Of a stretch of DNA of 31,846 bases, positions 30,198 to 31,846 are shown in pieces. The position numbers were made by a program, and so were the translations under genes. Under the pieces are notes generated by a model that saw only the letters and a program-made list of their open reading frames with translations, had not been told where the DNA came from and did not search any database. Origin of the DNA: a virus; IMG/VR virus record IMGVR_UViG_3300037502_000200, positions 1-31,846 of that record; one strand, written 5' to 3'. Numbering within the stretch: position 1 is the stretch's first letter; every line of letters begins with the position of its first letter.

Positions 30198-30639
30198 GCT
30201 TTGCCTTTCTTGCTTGCAACTCTTCTAATTTACTCATAGCTTTTACTTCGGCTACTCCTAGCTTGCTTCGATCCGCAGGAGTAAAGCCTAAAAGACTTAG
30301 ATTAGAGATTATTAGTCGATCTAGTTCCCTAAGCCCGCGGCGTAGTCTTGCGTCATCGGTGCTCATAACCTTTACTCTGAGATTCCAACGCTCATCGACT
30401 AACTCGCAGGTCATAAGTAGGAGTTCATAGTCGGTATTAGCTGAGATCCAACTAAGGCCGTAAGCCCAGACTCGATCCCATAGCTCTTGTCCATACTTTA
30501 GAAGCGGTCTAGTTGGCTCTGGTATTTCATTTGATTTTGGCAGAACCTGAATCGCATCGGCTTTTGGAAGCGCCCGCTTGCCAGGGTTTCCTAATAAGCG
30601 CTTTTGCTCTATCGGTTTAGATGGCCTTCCCGCTGGCAT
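30151..30639 (-). CDS. terminase small subunit (P27-like)
   Basis: A 162-residue protein that recognises the packaging site. It opens with MPAGRPSKPIEQKRLLGNPGKR, the basic, Gly/Pro-rich start of P27-type small terminases (residues 1-22 with the GNPGKR mark). A middle helix region (LSWISANTDYELLLMTCELVDE) and SLLGFTPADRSKLG follow. ATG overlaps the Mom gene stop (TAATG). Confidence 0.88.
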   Translation of the reverse strand: MPAGRPSKPIEQKRLLGNPGKRALPKADAIQVLPKSNEIPEPTRPLLKYGQELWDRVWAYGLSWISANTDYELLLMTCELVDERWNLRVKVMSTDDARLRRGLRELDRLIISNLSLLGFTPADRSKLGVAEVKAMSKLEELQARKAKRVASTMANPSSAESN

Positions 30640-31292
30640 TATTTCTCACTTAGAGCGGTTGGCTGGAATTGCACCGGCACTTCGGTAAGGGAATTACCGC
30701 GGCTTACTTCTAAGCCCTCAACCGCATTTGGATAAGGCAGGGCTAGCTTAGCTAATCTTCTGCGGAATTGCTTATCTAGTGGGTAGATATATCTAAATTT
30801 TCCTGGGGATACCCGCGTAGGCGCTATCGAGCGCTCTTTATGGTGATAAGCGCCTCGAGTATGAACCCATCTTCCGCCAATAAAATACTCGGTTACTGGA
30901 TTAGAGCTACCTGTAAAGATCCAGTTTCCGGCCTGATAGATTCCTCCCTTATGGCCTTCCTTCGGATCTGCAAAAGAGATAACACATCGCAGACCAGGAT
31001 TTGTCTCTTTTAGTATTTTGAAAGATTCGGCTAATAGCTGGCTTACTGGGGTTTTGTGCTTATCTAAGGCAACTCTAGTTAGTTCGCATAATTCGGTTTG
31101 GTCTAGCTGTAGTGCTGTTCCGAGATGCGGAGAAGCTCCTCGACTAAAGATAATAACTCCGATAAATTTGCTCTCCTCGAATACGCCGATCTTGACTAAC
31201 TTTCCAGTCGGCAGGATTCTCGAGTAATGCCAATTCTTTACCGCAAATTCCGCAGCTTGAGCATTTACTAGCTTTAGCTCAAACAATCTCAA
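30639..31292 (-). CDS. mom: Mom-like DNA-modification protein
   Basis: A 217-residue protein resembling the phage Mu Mom family, GNAT-fold enzymes that convert adenine in DNA to N6-methylcarbamoyl-adenine (momA) and so block many restriction enzymes. Visible marks: NWHYSR at residues 20-25, GVIIFSRG at 45-52, ELCELTR at 67-73, SFADP at 106-110 and HKGGIYQAGNW at 114-124. A His-rich AYHHKER follows. It overlaps the ParB-like gene by 14 bases and stops on the small terminase start. Expression with terminase suggests late modification just before packaging, as in Mu. The assignment is good; the exact modification is inferred. Confidence 0.82.
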   Translation of the reverse strand: MRLFELKLVNAQAAEFAVKNWHYSRILPTGKLVKIGVFEESKFIGVIIFSRGASPHLGTALQLDQTELCELTRVALDKHKTPVSQLLAESFKILKETNPGLRCVISFADPKEGHKGGIYQAGNWIFTGSSNPVTEYFIGGRWVHTRGAYHHKERSIAPTRVSPGKFRYIYPLDKQFRRRLAKLALPYPNAVEGLEVSRGNSLTEVPVQFQPTALSEK

Positions 31293-31782
31293 AACCCTTA
31301 GCAGTCTGCCTAAACTCGCATCCGCATTGTGGGCAACTTATGCTATTCCGCTGATCGAGTCTCGGAGCATCGGCTTCTGTAAATAGGTCATCCGGCATCT
31401 CTAGATTCTTTATCTCAAATCCCAATTCGGCTAGTGGGATAGAAGTTAGCTTTAGCTCCTGTAGCTGAGCATTTAGAACCTCGGTCTCCCAAGAGGCTAA
31501 TTCTGCGGTGCGGTTATCTGCTAGGGCATAAGCCTTTATGCGGTCGCTATCCCAATCCTCGGGAACTCGAACAATATCTATCTCTTTCCATCCGAGGCGC
31601 TTAGCCGCTTCGATCGTGCCGTTACCGGCAACTACTACGCCATCGGCGGTTACTACTATCGGCTTTCTTTGCCCGAACTCTCTTAGGCTAGCCTCGATAG
31701 CTCTTAGATTCTTTTCATCGTGGGATCTAGCATTAGCCGGATCTGGGGTTAGATTCCCTATAGCGATGCGCTCGATTTTCAT
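31279..31782 (-). CDS. ParB-like nuclease-domain protein with zinc-knuckle tail
   Basis: A 167-residue protein. PDPANARSHDEKNL near residues 13-26 and VVAGNGTIEAAKRLG at 50-64 are the two main boxes of the ParB/sulfiredoxin-type domain. The C-terminus carries CPQCGCEF at 150-157, one zinc knuckle. Short ParB-domain proteins in phages commonly accompany DNA-modification genes. The gene is first in the leftward late operon, with AAAGG before the ATG, and it overlaps the Mom-like gene. A DNA-sequence-guiding or regulatory partner for Mom is likely but inferred. Confidence 0.8.
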   Translation of the reverse strand: MKIERIAIGNLTPDPANARSHDEKNLRAIEASLREFGQRKPIVVTADGVVVAGNGTIEAAKRLGWKEIDIVRVPEDWDSDRIKAYALADNRTAELASWETEVLNAQLQELKLTSIPLAELGFEIKNLEMPDDLFTEADAPRLDQRNSISCPQCGCEFRQTAKGFEIV

Positions 31783-31846
31783 ACTCTACCTTTCCATTTT
31801 TAGCCTACATCAAAATCAGATAATTTCGCGGATGCCTACACAGACT
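31783..31846. promoter_or_regulatory. right-end segment, candidate late promoter
   Basis: Sixty-four bases before the ParB-like gene. On the minus strand TAGGCT, preceded by TTGATG, fits a TANNNT -10 box about 20 bases before the ATG, with no good -35. GGAAAGG follows as ribosome site. The same TAGGCT hexamer serves as the candidate -10 of the whiB-like gene. The segment may also be part of a cos or terminase-binding region. Confidence 0.35.

Noticed and set aside
1-31846. Search for integrase, excisionase, repressor, tRNA genes and CRISPR arrays
   Set aside because: No frame with tyrosine or serine recombinase motifs, no repressor-like gene in a switch arrangement, no cloverleaf or regularly spaced repeats were seen by eye; the only divergent pair is exonuclease and whiB.

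Overview
This window looks like a whole or nearly whole genome of a tailed, long-tailed (siphovirus-type) bacteriophage of an actinobacterium. Evidence for phage: an HK97-type head module (small and large terminase, portal, prohead protease, major capsid protein), connector genes, a tail module with a frameshifted tail assembly chaperone and a 943-residue tape measure, and a lysis cassette. Evidence for an actinobacterial host: a WhiB-like iron-sulfur protein, a family essentially confined to Actinobacteria and their phages. The moderate GC content (by eye) suggests a low-GC, perhaps aquatic, actinobacterium; that is inference. I see no integrase or repressor, so a lytic life style is more likely.

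Layout: every gene but one is on the minus strand, so the window is read from right to left. From the right end: a ParB-like protein and a Mom-like DNA-modification protein, terminase small and large subunits, a tiny membrane protein, portal, two fibre or decoration genes (one collagen-like), a multidomain prohead protease, a small protein, then the capsid gene, which sits alone between two strong terminators. A cassette of three sugar-handling genes (two glycosyltransferases and a nucleotide-sugar reductase-like protein) follows. Next come the connector and tail terminator genes, major tail protein, frameshifted chaperones, another terminator, a gp10-like protein, tape measure, baseplate and minor tail proteins, three tandem related fibre proteins, and lysis (XhlA-like protein, M23 endolysin, two small membrane proteins, at least one a holin).

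At about 9.25 kb a short divergent promoter region separates the only rightward gene (whiB-like) from the leftward early operon. That operon holds a YqaJ exonuclease, a putative annealing protein, HNH-like proteins, a replication initiator with a candidate origin inside its gene, an SSB-like protein, a RusA resolvase, many small unknown genes, a glutaredoxin, a zincin-like metallopeptidase, a metallophosphoesterase, an FmdB-like zinc ribbon, a PD-(D/E)XK-like protein and an HNH endonuclease.

How it works together: the early operon supplies replication and recombination. The late operon builds the particle and probably decorates it with sugar. The Mom-like protein probably masks the DNA from host restriction, which fits the abundance of restriction-type palindromes such as CTAG. 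The HNH gene at the left end and the terminase genes near the right end would be adjacent if the ends were joined, as expected for a cos-type genome. Genes are packed with ATGA and TAATG overlaps; no gap over 300 bases exists. No tRNA, rRNA, CRISPR array or insertion sequence was seen.
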